DNA from: Bacteroidales bacterium
GTDB taxonomy: Bacteria > Bacteroidota > Bacteroidia > Bacteroidales > UBA932
Assembly: GCA_017437755.1 (NCBI GenBank)
Contig: JAFRXI010000031.1
Coordinates: 1 to 64,000, forward strand
Direction of reading: 5' to 3'
Length of the DNA stretch: 64,000 bases
Position 1 is the first letter of the stretch, and each line of letters opens with the position of its first letter. Below the pieces are notes generated by a model, which saw only the letters and a list, made by a program, of their open reading frames with translations, made no database searches and was not told the DNA's origin. The translations under genes were made by a program, and so were the position numbers. Below, one piece after another: positions 53,475 through 62,827 of the stretch.

Positions 53475-55151
53475 TCAAAGATCGAAGTCCAAGTATAAAT
53501 TAAAACCTCCGCCTGGAATCCCGTCAGAAGAACCATTCTTCTTCAGCCAGCCCTCAAGTTCTATATAGTCTCCTTTAACCAGTTCCACACCTGAGCAATA
53601 GGCCTCACATTTTGAAGGTCTTAATTCAAATTTGTACGAATCTCCCTTAAATGTCCATATCCCATCAAGAAAGTTCCCCCTTTCTGTCCAATCATCATTA
53701 TAACCATTGAACTTGTCAATTATAATAGTATAGGCAAAGGGAATACTGAACTCGAGTTCAACACAGCCGTCCCAGACAATCATCTTATAGTAACCCGTGA
53801 GACCCTTGGCTTTCTGGAGTGTCCACTCGCCGCTGTCCAGATTGGAGAAAATGGGGCCATCAATCCATTCAAACGCCATTACTTCGGTATTCACTGCGTA
53901 AAAACCGGAATAGTATCCCTTCTTGTAATCTTCATATTCAATGCGTTTCCACCCTTTGCCCTGGAATGTCCTATAAGATCCGGCATCGCACAGCGAATCA
54001 TCGAAACTGAGAGTGAAGACATACTCGGTTTTTAAATCAAGCGCTGAATACGTATAACTTATCTCAACGGTTTTTTCATACTCGCCGGGGTTGAACAGGA
54101 CCTTATCGGTTGACAGGCTGAGAAGACCGGACTCATCCGTAAGAGTGATGGGCACTTCCAGCGTTTTGTTTGCAACACGCCGGTCGATTTTCACTGCTAT
54201 CGGAGTTTCGTCATAAGTAAAGGAACATTCCCTTTTTTCAACCTCCCATGAAAGGCCGGGGGCCTTGACAGCCTCGATTCCGGTCAGCGTGGCTTCCTCT
54301 GTCCAGTCACTGACGGAGACGGATTCAAGATCCATCCAGTCCTTGCCCACATTCAGCCCAAGGGTGGTGTATTTGCCCGCTTCCAGAGGGATGTCCGCGG
54401 CCGCCTCATAGACAAATTCCTGTCCGTCAATGAGTACGGTGATAACCCTCACTCCGGTTTGAGGAATCTGCAATCCGCTGAAACTCAGCGCGTAACCCGC
54501 AGGGGCCGAGGGCGCAGCGGGAATTTCCACCCTGGCCGCATCTCCGGTTGCCGTAACGGTTTCAGAGATATAATCCACTGTGGCAGAGGACCTTGCCAAG
54601 GCGGTGACGCTGCTCACGGAGGGTGTGGCGTCCCACTGGCTGCGGAAATTCAGGTTTACCACGAGTTTGGCCATAAGATGGTCAAACGTCAGCGCAACCG
54701 CTCCGCCCGAGGCAGTAACCCCTCCCAGGTTGGTCGCTACAAGAAGGTCGCTGGCCTGGTAATCCGACGGAACCAGGGTGAAGGCATCGGCCTTGAAGTC
54801 GGTCACCTTCCGGGCCGGATACACGCCCATGAAATAATGGGCATCCCTTACCGTCTTCCAAAGCATCTGCTTTTCAGGATTCCATTTACCGCCGTCGAAA
54901 GTGTTTGCGACGCCGTCTACCACCCTGTCGGCGGGAATCTCCGAGGCGCTGCCCGTCCATGCGTACACGGCAATCCGGTCGCCGGCGGTGAATGCCGTGG
55001 CGTTTCCGTCATATGATACCCTGGACATGGCTCCGATGGAGGCATCGATGGTGATGTCCTCCGGACCGGACGGAATGATTCCTTCATTGCAGCCCTGAAG
55101 CGCCATTACGCCTGATGTGACTGCCAGAATTATTATGTAACGATTTCTCAT
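53475..55151 (-). CDS. Fimbrillin-family lipoprotein with extra C-terminal domain
   Basis: The protein has 558 residues with lipobox ALQGC (Cys21). Residues 30-290 are the fimbrillin domain, close to its neighbours (RVSYDGNATAFTAGDRIAVY, LTFDHLMAKLVVNLNFRSQW). Residues 300-400 look like a BACON/Calx-beta-like domain (VPITLTDESGLLSLSTDKVL, FNPGEYEKTVEISYTYSALD). Residues 400-558 form a further beta domain. The added C-terminal part suggests a tip or specialised subunit. It begins 24 nt after the larger fimbrillin gene. Confidence 0.82.
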   Translation of the reverse strand: MRNRYIIILAVTSGVMALQGCNEGIIPSGPEDITIDASIGAMSRVSYDGNATAFTAGDRIAVYAWTGSASEIPADRVVDGVANTFDGGKWNPEKQMLWKTVRDAHYFMGVYPARKVTDFKADAFTLVPSDYQASDLLVATNLGGVTASGGAVALTFDHLMAKLVVNLNFRSQWDATPSVSSVTALARSSATVDYISETVTATGDAARVEIPAAPSAPAGYALSFSGLQIPQTGVRVITVLIDGQEFVYEAAADIPLEAGKYTTLGLNVGKDWMDLESVSVSDWTEEATLTGIEAVKAPGLSWEVEKRECSFTYDETPIAVKIDRRVANKTLEVPITLTDESGLLSLSTDKVLFNPGEYEKTVEISYTYSALDLKTEYVFTLSFDDSLCDAGSYRTFQGKGWKRIEYEDYKKGYYSGFYAVNTEVMAFEWIDGPIFSNLDSGEWTLQKAKGLTGYYKMIVWDGCVELEFSIPFAYTIIIDKFNGYNDDWTERGNFLDGIWTFKGDSYKFELRPSKCEAYCSGVELVKGDYIELEGWLKKNGSSDGIPGGGFNLYLDFDL

Positions 55152-55175
55152 GTCGTGAAATTAACGCCTTTGATA

Positions 55176-57533
55176 CTACTTAAAATCGGGAATTCCGTTG
55201 ATGGCGGTACCGAAGCCTACAGGTCCCGAGGGGTTGGCCTGCCCGTTTTCAATGGTAAAGGTCAGCGGGGTTCTCTCCCCTCTTTTTATGGGCTTGTCCA
55301 TCTTGACGGACAGATAGAATAATCCGCCGGCGGGAATCACTCCATCAGCTCCCGCAAAAGCATCACCGTTATTCATAAATTCAAGGACAACTACCGGATT
55401 GTCAACCGTTTCCAGCACCTGCGTGGAAACCATGGCCGTGGTATTGTCCGGCGTTGCGACGATTCCATCTGGAACAGAGCCGTTGTAGGCGACAAGGTTC
55501 TCATTGCCCTTGGGACGGAAATCATAGGATACGCTGTTCTGTCCGCCCACGAGGATTCCCTTGAGGGTGAAACCGGAACCTGTGGATACGGCTTTTCCCT
55601 TACCGTCGTAGAAAGCGCCGGAGCCCATACTGACCTTGACATCCAGGCAGCCTACGGCGTACTGTATGGAATCCTTCAGGGCCACGGAGCACGTATTATC
55701 CCCCACGACATCGGCGGCGCTCCCGTATATGTCACGGATTACCTCTTTCCAGCTGCCGGCATATATAAACCTGTAAGACTCAACACTGTCGGATGCCTTC
55801 AGGGATGTGTTGGCGTAATACCACATGCCCGACGGGTAAACATAGCCGGTCAGGTCCGTCTCCAGACCCTGGCCCCACGCGGCAGTCTGATCAACGAACG
55901 TTTTGGCCGATAAACCATCGGCGACCCATTTTATCCGGGCAGCACCATCCGGAAGGCCGATATTGCCTGGATACCCCGAATAATCGCTGCCCAGCGATTC
56001 CGGCTTGATGTCAGTTGTTCCACCGAACGCCGGGATGATTGTCTTCATGATGGCATCGGCCAGCGGGTATGACGCATCGGAGGAAGGGACTACAGCCGCA
56101 CATGAGTAGACCCGGCTCAGGATGTGCGACAAAGACCTGGATGATGACACCGTCGTGGTGATGAAATCCTTATACAGGCTCGACAATACCTCGTTGCCGG
56201 TAGTGCTCCACGCGTTATCCGGGGCGTCACCCTCAACCGTTATGTTCGCAAGACTTGTGAGCAGCCGGACGATGTTGCCACCGACGGAATTTCCAGCCTG
56301 AGCCTCGGAGGAGGTGTTGATCTGCCTGGGTGATATGGTGATATTGCCGGGGGTGGAAAACTCTTCATCGGCGAGTCCTGATACATTCAGGTTGCCCTTG
56401 TCATTGGCATAGAGGAGGAAATGACTGGTACCTGCCGGAACTGGCGTATAAGGGAATTCCAGGCAGTTCAATTTGCCGCGGTGCTCCAGACTGCTGCGAT
56501 TCTCCAGATGCATGATGCCGGAGGAATTGGATGAAGTGGATACCGGGGCGGACGTGAACGGGATCAGGCAGATGTCTTTGAATCCGCTGAACAGGCCGTC
56601 CTGATTGGAGACTGACAGGACAAGTTCCGGACTGCCTTCCATACTCGCCGCTCCACCCGGGATGTCGGCACCTGCGCCCCAGTCACTTACGGTAATGCCG
56701 TCCAAACCAATCTTATCCTTGCCCACAGTCAGATCCAGGGCCGTGTATTTATTGGCCTTGAGAGGGATATCCCCGGCAGCCTCAAAGCAGAATTCACTGC
56801 CGCCTATTTCAATTGAAATCTCCTTTACTCCCGATTGCGGCACCATTATGCTCACGAATTGGAGGCAATTCCCCGAAGGAGCCGAAGCAGATGCAGGCAA
56901 GGCCACCCGGGATGCATCGCCTTTGACCGTTACGGCTTTGGTAAGGTAATTCACCGAGGCCGTGGTCCTAGCCACCGTGGTTACGGCAGACACGACGGGA
57001 ACCTTCTCCCATTCGCTGAGGAACTTCAGGTTCACGACCAGTTTGGCCATGGCATGGTCGAAGTTGAGCTTTACGGCGCCGTCAGAAGTCTTTACGCCGG
57101 TGAGACTGGTGGCGATGAGAAGGTCGCTGGACGTGTAGTCCGAGGGAACCAGCGTATAATCCGCTTCGGTAAAACCGGACACCCTGGCCGGAACCGGGCT
57201 TATACCCAGGAAATAATGGGGGTCGGTCGTCGTCTTCCAGGACATCTGCTTCTCAGGAGTCCACTTTCCGTCGCCACCCAGGGTATTTACTACGCCGTCC
57301 ACCACCCGGTTGTCGGGAACTTCAGAGGCACTCCCCGTCCATCCGTAAAGAAGGATCCGGTCACCGGAGGTGAAACTTGTGGCGTTGCCGTCATAAGAGA
57401 CCCTGGTCATATTGCCTATGGAAGCCTGAATGGTGATATCGTCCGTGACCTCAGGGGTTAATTTCCTGTTACAACCGGTCAGGGCAAGGATACCTGCCGC
57501 CGCAATAAGGATGAATAGATGTATCTTTTTCAT
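55176..57533 (-). CDS. Large fimbrillin-family lipoprotein (785 aa)
   Basis: Lipobox ALTGC (Cys21). Residues 30-300 are the shared fimbrillin domain (RVSYDGNATSFTSGDRILLY, LNFDHAMAKLVVNLKFLSEW). Residues 310-785 are a long C-terminal region resembling a Mfa/Fim1-type fimbrillin subunit with a long helix-rich insert (GNSVGGNIVRLLTSLANITV, VLSSLYKDFITTTVSSSRSL) and an ending VPAGGLFYLSVKMDKPIKRG. The double architecture suggests an adhesive tip or stalk protein. It is third from the anchor gene in the operon. Confidence 0.82.
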   Translation of the reverse strand: MKKIHLFILIAAAGILALTGCNRKLTPEVTDDITIQASIGNMTRVSYDGNATSFTSGDRILLYGWTGSASEVPDNRVVDGVVNTLGGDGKWTPEKQMSWKTTTDPHYFLGISPVPARVSGFTEADYTLVPSDYTSSDLLIATSLTGVKTSDGAVKLNFDHAMAKLVVNLKFLSEWEKVPVVSAVTTVARTTASVNYLTKAVTVKGDASRVALPASASAPSGNCLQFVSIMVPQSGVKEISIEIGGSEFCFEAAGDIPLKANKYTALDLTVGKDKIGLDGITVSDWGAGADIPGGAASMEGSPELVLSVSNQDGLFSGFKDICLIPFTSAPVSTSSNSSGIMHLENRSSLEHRGKLNCLEFPYTPVPAGTSHFLLYANDKGNLNVSGLADEEFSTPGNITISPRQINTSSEAQAGNSVGGNIVRLLTSLANITVEGDAPDNAWSTTGNEVLSSLYKDFITTTVSSSRSLSHILSRVYSCAAVVPSSDASYPLADAIMKTIIPAFGGTTDIKPESLGSDYSGYPGNIGLPDGAARIKWVADGLSAKTFVDQTAAWGQGLETDLTGYVYPSGMWYYANTSLKASDSVESYRFIYAGSWKEVIRDIYGSAADVVGDNTCSVALKDSIQYAVGCLDVKVSMGSGAFYDGKGKAVSTGSGFTLKGILVGGQNSVSYDFRPKGNENLVAYNGSVPDGIVATPDNTTAMVSTQVLETVDNPVVVLEFMNNGDAFAGADGVIPAGGLFYLSVKMDKPIKRGERTPLTFTIENGQANPSGPVGFGTAINGIPDFK

Positions 57534-57544
57534 GCTTGTTGTCT

Positions 57545-58981
57545 TTAATTTGCCACAGGACGAGCCATTATTTCAAGTTTCCCGGCATACGCAAATGTAT
57601 TATCCACCCCTCTATTATTACCAGTAATGGGATTCCCTTGGGAATTCAAAGATGCTGTCATAAAATAGAAACCTGATGCCGTTCCAATAAAGCCCGTGCT
57701 TTTATTAATATAGGGAATATAGATGCAATTGCCCTCATAGCCCGGGACCTTGCTCGTTACCATATACATAACATTGACAGAACTCCAGGTGAAGTTGTTT
57801 TTATCACATAACTTCTCCCATTCCTCCGCAGTGGGAATCCGCCAGGGGGCGCCCCAGTTGGAGGTGGCCGGGTCATCTTCAGGGCGTAAAACGTCGTTGG
57901 CCGAATAACCGGAGCCGGTCATGGCCGCCAGCACCGCATCAGGGTCGGTGTAGTTGCCGTTGCGCCACCGGGTATACTTGTATTGGTCCACGGCGCCCCA
58001 ATAGAAAACCTCGCCCTGCATATACGGATGGGTGGCACCTATGTTACAGGTAGCCCACTTCAGGCCGTCGCCCATTTCCACATATTGATGTCCGTTGATG
58101 TGGTTGGACGGAGAAGGCGCCTCCTTGACGCTTATGGCCAGGTTGCAGGTCTGGCCCGGACTGAGGGTGATTTCTTCAGGGTTGCTCCACGTAAAGTCCA
58201 TCTCACACACGCTGAAGGTCACCGCAAGCGCCCCGGCCGGGATGGTCTGCGGAACAAGGATCACCTCGTAGAGGGCCTTGGAAGTCATATCTGCAGCCGT
58301 GCCGGGAGTGAAAGCGGAAGGGAACGGTTTTATATCTTCAGCCGTTCCGTCCTTCACTGTGACTTCTCCGGAGGCGGGGTCAAAGTGAAATCCAAGGTTT
58401 GTACCTTTGACAAAAACACAGGATATGGGATTGGTATCAACGCCGTATCCATTCTGATAGAACCTTTCGCCGAGTGAGATGGTAAAACCAACCTTCGACA
58501 GAGCGTGAGAGAAAGCCAGTGGAAGTTCCCCTGCGGAGGTGTCACTGTACTTGATAGTAGAAACGGGGACGGTGAGCAGGTCGGCGTCGTTTATCCTGTC
58601 CTGCGATCTCTGGTTGTTGGAGAGGACCAGGTCAACACCGTTCTGGAAGTCTTCAGGGGTGAAGTCGTGCAGACCGTAAGCGACGGCCTTGTATGTGACC
58701 GGCGACGTCTGGTTCTTCCAGTAGAGTTGCCGTGAAGCAGCCCATGCGCCCTCCTTCTTGGAGACGGATTCAAAATAGCTGAAGTGATAGTCCTCACTGA
58801 CCACCTGCAGGCAGAAGTCCTCCAGCGAGTCCGTAGTCAGGCTTGCCTTGGTCTCTCCTTTGAGAAAAGGGGCCGGCCACATCGGAAGGCCGCCGGCGTC
58901 TTCAGGGACGGATTCCCTGTTACACGCTGCCAGGATGGTCAACCCCAGCGCGGCAATCATGGAAAACTTGACTGATTTCAT
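57545..58981 (-). CDS. Fimbrillin-like lipoprotein with C-terminal FISUMP domain
   Basis: From the ATG at 58981 the protein has 478 residues with lipobox ILAAC. Residues 25-300 are fimbrillin-like (ALSKVGFTISLGERFYQNGY, EEITLSPGQTCNLAISVKEA). Residues 310-478 match FISUMP (Fibrobacter major paralogous) domains: HQYVEMGDGLKWATCNIGAT, EVFYWGAVDQYKYTRWRNG and WRIPTAEEWEKLCDKNNF. FISUMP-type ends are common on Bacteroidales pilus tip proteins. It lies between the Mfa2-like anchor and the large fimbrillin. Confidence 0.82.
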   Translation of the reverse strand: MKSVKFSMIAALGLTILAACNRESVPEDAGGLPMWPAPFLKGETKASLTTDSLEDFCLQVVSEDYHFSYFESVSKKEGAWAASRQLYWKNQTSPVTYKAVAYGLHDFTPEDFQNGVDLVLSNNQRSQDRINDADLLTVPVSTIKYSDTSAGELPLAFSHALSKVGFTISLGERFYQNGYGVDTNPISCVFVKGTNLGFHFDPASGEVTVKDGTAEDIKPFPSAFTPGTAADMTSKALYEVILVPQTIPAGALAVTFSVCEMDFTWSNPEEITLSPGQTCNLAISVKEAPSPSNHINGHQYVEMGDGLKWATCNIGATHPYMQGEVFYWGAVDQYKYTRWRNGNYTDPDAVLAAMTGSGYSANDVLRPEDDPATSNWGAPWRIPTAEEWEKLCDKNNFTWSSVNVMYMVTSKVPGYEGNCIYIPYINKSTGFIGTASGFYFMTASLNSQGNPITGNNRGVDNTFAYAGKLEIMARPVAN

Positions 58982-58999
58982 CGTATCGTGTATTTTCAT

Positions 59000-59923
59000 T
59001 TATTCCTGGGGATTGAGTATTTCTCCCGAAATGGTCCAGCCGTCCTGCCAGGGGCTGATGCTGTAGGAGTCGATGTACATGTATGACCGGATGGTGCCAT
59101 AGTCCAGATCCAGGGTATATTCCTTTCCGCATTCCAGGAGCGGCGCATCGCAGATACAGGTGAGCGGAAGGCCGGAGGCCGAGAATATGTCCAGGGTAAG
59201 CAAGCTCCTGGCGGCGTCCTTGGCCGTGGGCATGAGCCTGAATCCGTCCAGTCCCGACGATGTCTGGACTGCCGGCACAAGGTTGCCCGCACCCGAGGGA
59301 CCGGGAAGGCCCAAACGGCCGTTTCCGTCCTTTGCCATGAGATTGACCGATTGGGCCACGCCAGCAATTGAATAGGAAATCCTGGCCCCGGCCGGCACGT
59401 TGGCCACTTTCACGGTGAGAGACGGCAGGAGGCGCTGGAGGGAGGGAGTCGCGAGGGTAACGGCATCCTCCTGAATTGCGACGTGCTCCACGCCGAACCA
59501 GGCCTGCGCGGGAGATGATGCCGGTTCCTTGAGCGACACGGACACATCGCCATTGAGCATGTCCGTCCTGGTGGCCGGCAGGCCGCTGACGGAATAGCCG
59601 TCGGCATCGTCCATGTTCACGGTTACCAGCAGGTCATACTCTCCCGCCGGAAGTTGCAGACACTCATCGGCCAACCCTTCAACATTTGCATATTTCCTTG
59701 TGAATGAGGCGTTTCCGCCCGCAACTGAAAGGGTAATGGCGTGGATCGGGGTCCCCTCATCGGCGTCCAGCTCCCACCTGGGGACCGTTCCAAGATAACC
59801 CACGGGCACGCCGTCGCCGTACTCTGAAGTACGGAGTTCGTGCATCTCGTGGAAACAGCCTGTAAGAAGCAGCGTCGCAGCAAGGGCTGCGGAGTATCCG
59901 GTCTTTCGCATAGCCGTCATCAT
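59000..59923 (-). CDS. Mfa2/FimB-like (DUF5119-type) pilus anchor lipoprotein
   Basis: From the ATG at 59923, whose ATGA overlaps the OmpA-like stop, the protein has 307 residues with lipobox LLLTGC followed by FHEMHELRTSE. The C-H-x-x-x-L start and the two-sheet layout (PAGEYDLLVTVNMDDADGY, AWFGVEHVAIQEDAVTLATP, VKVANVPAGARISYSIAGVA) fit the Mfa2/FimB and DUF5119 groups that anchor pili in the outer membrane and limit their length. Gene order OmpA-anchor-fimbrillins supports this. Confidence 0.8.
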   Translation of the reverse strand: MMTAMRKTGYSAALAATLLLTGCFHEMHELRTSEYGDGVPVGYLGTVPRWELDADEGTPIHAITLSVAGGNASFTRKYANVEGLADECLQLPAGEYDLLVTVNMDDADGYSVSGLPATRTDMLNGDVSVSLKEPASSPAQAWFGVEHVAIQEDAVTLATPSLQRLLPSLTVKVANVPAGARISYSIAGVAQSVNLMAKDGNGRLGLPGPSGAGNLVPAVQTSSGLDGFRLMPTAKDAARSLLTLDIFSASGLPLTCICDAPLLECGKEYTLDLDYGTIRSYMYIDSYSISPWQDGWTISGEILNPQE

Positions 59924-61221
59924 TTTACAAACCATAGTTCGGAGCGGCGGGCCTTTTCGGCGCTCGGCGCATCGTAATCAATACCGTGATGGAAGGCTTT
60001 CTCCATCCTTTCCGGAGCAATGCCCCTGGAGGCGAACCAGTTCTGCAGGGCCTCGGTACGCTGCTTCGAGAGCCTGTCGTTATGTTCCTTGGTGCCTGAC
60101 TTGGAACAATACGAATGGATTTCCAGATTGAAATCCGGATACCGGTTCAATATATCGAGCGCGGCCTCCAGCAAAGGATCATATCCTTTCTCCACAACAT
60201 CGCTGTTGTTGGCAAAATACACTACGGGGATAGGTGTCTTGAAGGCCTGATCCTTCCTGGCTGCGGCTTCAGCGGCCTCAGCGGCTTCACGCCTGGCCTC
60301 TTCTTCCCGGGCAAGCCGTTCGGCCTCCTCCAGACGGGCCTTTTCCAGCCGGGCTTTCTCTAGGGCGGCCTGTTCGGCGGCAAGGCGCTCCTGCTCAGCC
60401 TTCTCGGCGGCAAGGCGCTGCTGTTCAGCCCGTTCGGCGGCAAGGCGCGCGGCTTCATCCGCGGCGGACGTATCCACCACCGGAGATTTCTTCACACCCC
60501 TACCCAGATTGAAGGTCAGTTTGAGTCCCGTATCCCAGATAAGGTTGCTCTTATGTGCGTGCTCGGGCATATTGTCAAAGCGTTCACCCGTGAGGCAGGT
60601 GATGCCACCGTATAATGCCACGCCAAGTGTCCTGGTTGCCAGCAGCCCCAGAGAGGCCTGCCCGCCAAGTCCAAGATGCCACTGGCGGCCATAAGGCATC
60701 TCCTTGTCCGGAGCTATGATCCGGGTCTTGGTGGTGACTGCCGACACCTGGGGCCCCACGTTCAGCGACCACCTGCAATCCGGCCCGGTAAACAAGCTAA
60801 GCAGGTCGAGGTTTGCCTGCAAGGCCACCCTGCCCCACTGCGTGGTGCTTTCCAGGTCGTGATAAAGCCATCCGGCTCCATCCAGCACCGGGGTTGCATG
60901 GCGGATGCCGTCCTCAGACAGCCAATAGGTGCAGCAGTCCAGGGCGGACTGGGCCTGGCCCCCGTACTTGGCGCCCGCTTCCAAAGAAAAGATCCTGTTG
61001 AAACGGTAACCGACGGTCAAGCCACCCTGTGCGCCCCAATGGATCCCGTACTCCGTAATGCTGCGGAACGTGCATTGACCGAAGGACGTCCCTCCTTCCA
61101 ATCCCACATACCACGGCCGGTCCACCTGGTAGCGGGACGGCGACTCCTGCGCCAGCAGGCATTGCGATGCCCCAATCAAAAGCAGCAGAGCCGCAATGAT
61201 TATAGTGTATACGTATTTCAT
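59920..61221 (-). CDS. OmpA-family outer-membrane protein, first gene of the fimbrial operon
   Basis: From the ATG at 61221 the protein has 433 residues with a signal peptide (IIAALLLLIGASQCLLAQ). Residues 30-235 are a beta-barrel (WYVGLEGGTSFGQCTFRS ... LIWDTGLKLTFNLG). Residues 245-320 are a coiled coil of near-identical (R/K)LAAE-type repeats, also repeated at DNA level (about 60280-60460). The OmpA C-terminal peptidoglycan-binding domain follows (VVYFANNSDVVEKGYD, NDRLSKQRTEALQNWFASRG). It probably links the pilus machinery to the cell wall. Confidence 0.9.
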   Translation of the reverse strand: MKYVYTIIIAALLLLIGASQCLLAQESPSRYQVDRPWYVGLEGGTSFGQCTFRSITEYGIHWGAQGGLTVGYRFNRIFSLEAGAKYGGQAQSALDCCTYWLSEDGIRHATPVLDGAGWLYHDLESTTQWGRVALQANLDLLSLFTGPDCRWSLNVGPQVSAVTTKTRIIAPDKEMPYGRQWHLGLGGQASLGLLATRTLGVALYGGITCLTGERFDNMPEHAHKSNLIWDTGLKLTFNLGRGVKKSPVVDTSAADEAARLAAERAEQQRLAAEKAEQERLAAEQAALEKARLEKARLEEAERLAREEEARREAAEAAEAAARKDQAFKTPIPVVYFANNSDVVEKGYDPLLEAALDILNRYPDFNLEIHSYCSKSGTKEHNDRLSKQRTEALQNWFASRGIAPERMEKAFHHGIDYDAPSAEKARRSELWFVK

Positions 61222-61248
61222 AATAAGGGTATTGTCCACTCAACCTCT

Positions 61249-61280
61249 CAAATATATGGCATCTGAACGAAATAATCAAA
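61249..61280 (-). promoter_or_regulatory. Consensus promoter of the fimbrial operon
   Basis: Read on the minus strand: TTTG (61280-61277), 20 nt, TATATTTG (61256-61249). Both elements match the Bacteroidota consensus fully. The transcript would start near 61243, about 20 nt before the OmpA-like ATG. No inverted repeats that would make this an invertible promoter were seen. Confidence 0.85.
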
Positions 61281-61355
61281 TAATTCCGTGAAAACCCCAG
61301 CGCCAAAACACTCCCCGACATCGACGGACCACATGGTGTGTCAACGCACTCCCGG

Positions 61356-61447
61356 GTGCTTATAGGGGTCCACTAAAGATACAGGGCATAAGCATTTTGG
61401 GCCTTTTTTGCTTATAGGGGTCCATTGAAACTACAGGGTATCGTCAC
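61356..61447 (+). repeat. 92-bp dispersed repeat, copy 3
   Basis: Same unit and orientation. It sits in the middle of the divergent intergenic region, 75 nt from the fimbrial promoter and 16 nt upstream of the esterase promoter. Confidence 0.9.
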
Positions 61448-61463
61448 CTGCGCCGCAATTGTT

Positions 61464-61495
61464 TTTGCTATTGAGAGGCAATTTGCCTACATTTG
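61464..61495 (+). promoter_or_regulatory. Consensus promoter of the esterase gene
   Basis: TTTG (61464-61467), 20 nt, TACATTTG (61488-61495), a full consensus match, 23 nt before the ATG at 61519. Confidence 0.85.
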
Positions 61496-61518
61496 GACTA
61501 TTATAAAGCCAATATGAG

Positions 61519-62526
61519 ATGAAATCCCTGAGAATACTCCTTTTTGCGCTGACCGCTTCTGCCTTTTTCATGATGCCCGATAAGGCGTCAGCCATCAGCA
61601 ACCGCTACGGAATGGTCCTGATCGAGAAAAGCGACGGCAGTTACACAATCCGGGACGCCAGGAAAATCGAGGCGCTGATCGGTGATCCGTACCGGCTCCC
61701 CAAGGCGCTCGTCCCGTATGAATCCAGGATATCGGTATATGACCAGGCCTCCATTGACAGAATCATTCCCGATGAGATCGTGTACAAGAAAAGCGTGACC
61801 GGCGATGATCTCCATATAATGGTGTACCGGTCTGGACGGAACAACTCTCCCGTTGCGTTCTACATTCATGGAGGAGCTTGGGCCAAAGGAAGTTACAAGG
61901 GGCTTTCCGCATTCTGCAAAACCCTGGCGGGTAAGCACGGGATAACCGTCGTAAGCATCCAGTACTCCTTTGCCGGCAACCCCGGGGTGCGTATGGAGAC
62001 CACCGTCGGCGACTGCTATGATGCTGTGGAATATGTGCTTGCACATTCCGGGGAGTTCGGCATCGACCCCGGGCGGATAGGGTTCTGGGGCGGTTCCGCA
62101 GGCGGGCATCTTTCGGCCTGCTGCGCCATGCATTTCCCTCAGACCAAGGCCCTGGCCGGGTGGTATGGAGCCTACGACCTGCAGTACACCATGGGATTCT
62201 ACGCTCCTGAATCGGACGCAAGGAGGCATAAGTTCTACGATGGGTTCTTCAATGGCTGGGATCCGGACTACATGGACAGGTTCTCTCCGGCCAAAATGGC
62301 GGATCCCAACGGCAACATGTCGTTCAAGGCAATACTGTTTGTAGGAACGGCCGACATAACCGCCGGCCCCGACAATGCTCCACGTTATCGTAAAGCCCTT
62401 GCCAGTGCCGGGGTAAAGAATGTCAAACTGAGGACTTACAGGAACGTCACCCACTCAATCGGCGCCTCTTTCGCAGGCGACGACATGTACTCCAGGACGC
62501 TCCGCCTGTTCGTAAAGACCCTTTAG
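61519..62526 (+). CDS. Secreted alpha/beta-hydrolase, esterase/lipase-like
   Basis: The protein has 335 residues with a signal peptide (LRILLFALTASAFFM ... KASA). The oxyanion-hole motif FYIHGGAWAKGS and nucleophile elbow GFWGGSAGGHLSA place it with the HSL/carboxylesterase-like hydrolases. The later Asp is probably in FVGTADITAGPDNAP and the His in RNVTHSIGASF. Possible substrates are acetylated or feruloylated sugars, given the nearby glycosidases, but this is inference. It has its own consensus promoter divergent from the fimbrial operon. Confidence 0.85.
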   Translation: MKSLRILLFALTASAFFMMPDKASAISNRYGMVLIEKSDGSYTIRDARKIEALIGDPYRLPKALVPYESRISVYDQASIDRIIPDEIVYKKSVTGDDLHIMVYRSGRNNSPVAFYIHGGAWAKGSYKGLSAFCKTLAGKHGITVVSIQYSFAGNPGVRMETTVGDCYDAVEYVLAHSGEFGIDPGRIGFWGGSAGGHLSACCAMHFPQTKALAGWYGAYDLQYTMGFYAPESDARRHKFYDGFFNGWDPDYMDRFSPAKMADPNGNMSFKAILFVGTADITAGPDNAPRYRKALASAGVKNVKLRTYRNVTHSIGASFAGDDMYSRTLRLFVKTL

Positions 62527-62597
62527 TCCAGCAGTTTCCGCCCGGCAGAGGAGTACCCGCCCGATAGAGAAGTACCCGCCCGGCAGAGGGCAAAGAA

Positions 62598-62689
62598 GTG
62601 CTTATAGGGGTCCACCAAAGCTACAGGGTATAAGCATTTTGGGCCTATTTTGCTTATAGGGGTCCACTGAAACTACAGGGTATAGTCAC
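62598..62689 (+). repeat. 92-bp dispersed repeat, copy 4
   Basis: Same unit and orientation, with TATAGTCAC instead of TATCGTCAC at the end and CCTATTTT in the centre. It lies between the esterase gene and the membrane protein gene at 62828. The flank just before it holds a short tandem-like CCCGCCCG-rich stretch (about 62538-62590). Confidence 0.9.
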
Positions 62690-62827
62690 CTGTATTCTTC
62701 GCAGACGGGTCGGCCAGGGGGGCCGGGAATTTTGAATAGCGGTGCAAGTTATTTTTCCCGTGAAACCTACAATGTGCTATAGATTATTCATTATCTTCGC
62801 ATTGTTTAGTCTGGACGCGAATTGAAT

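Noticed and set aside
50319..62689. CRISPR array formed by the four 92-bp repeats
   Set aside because: The copies are kilobases apart with genes between them, the unit is far too long, and no cas gene is present.
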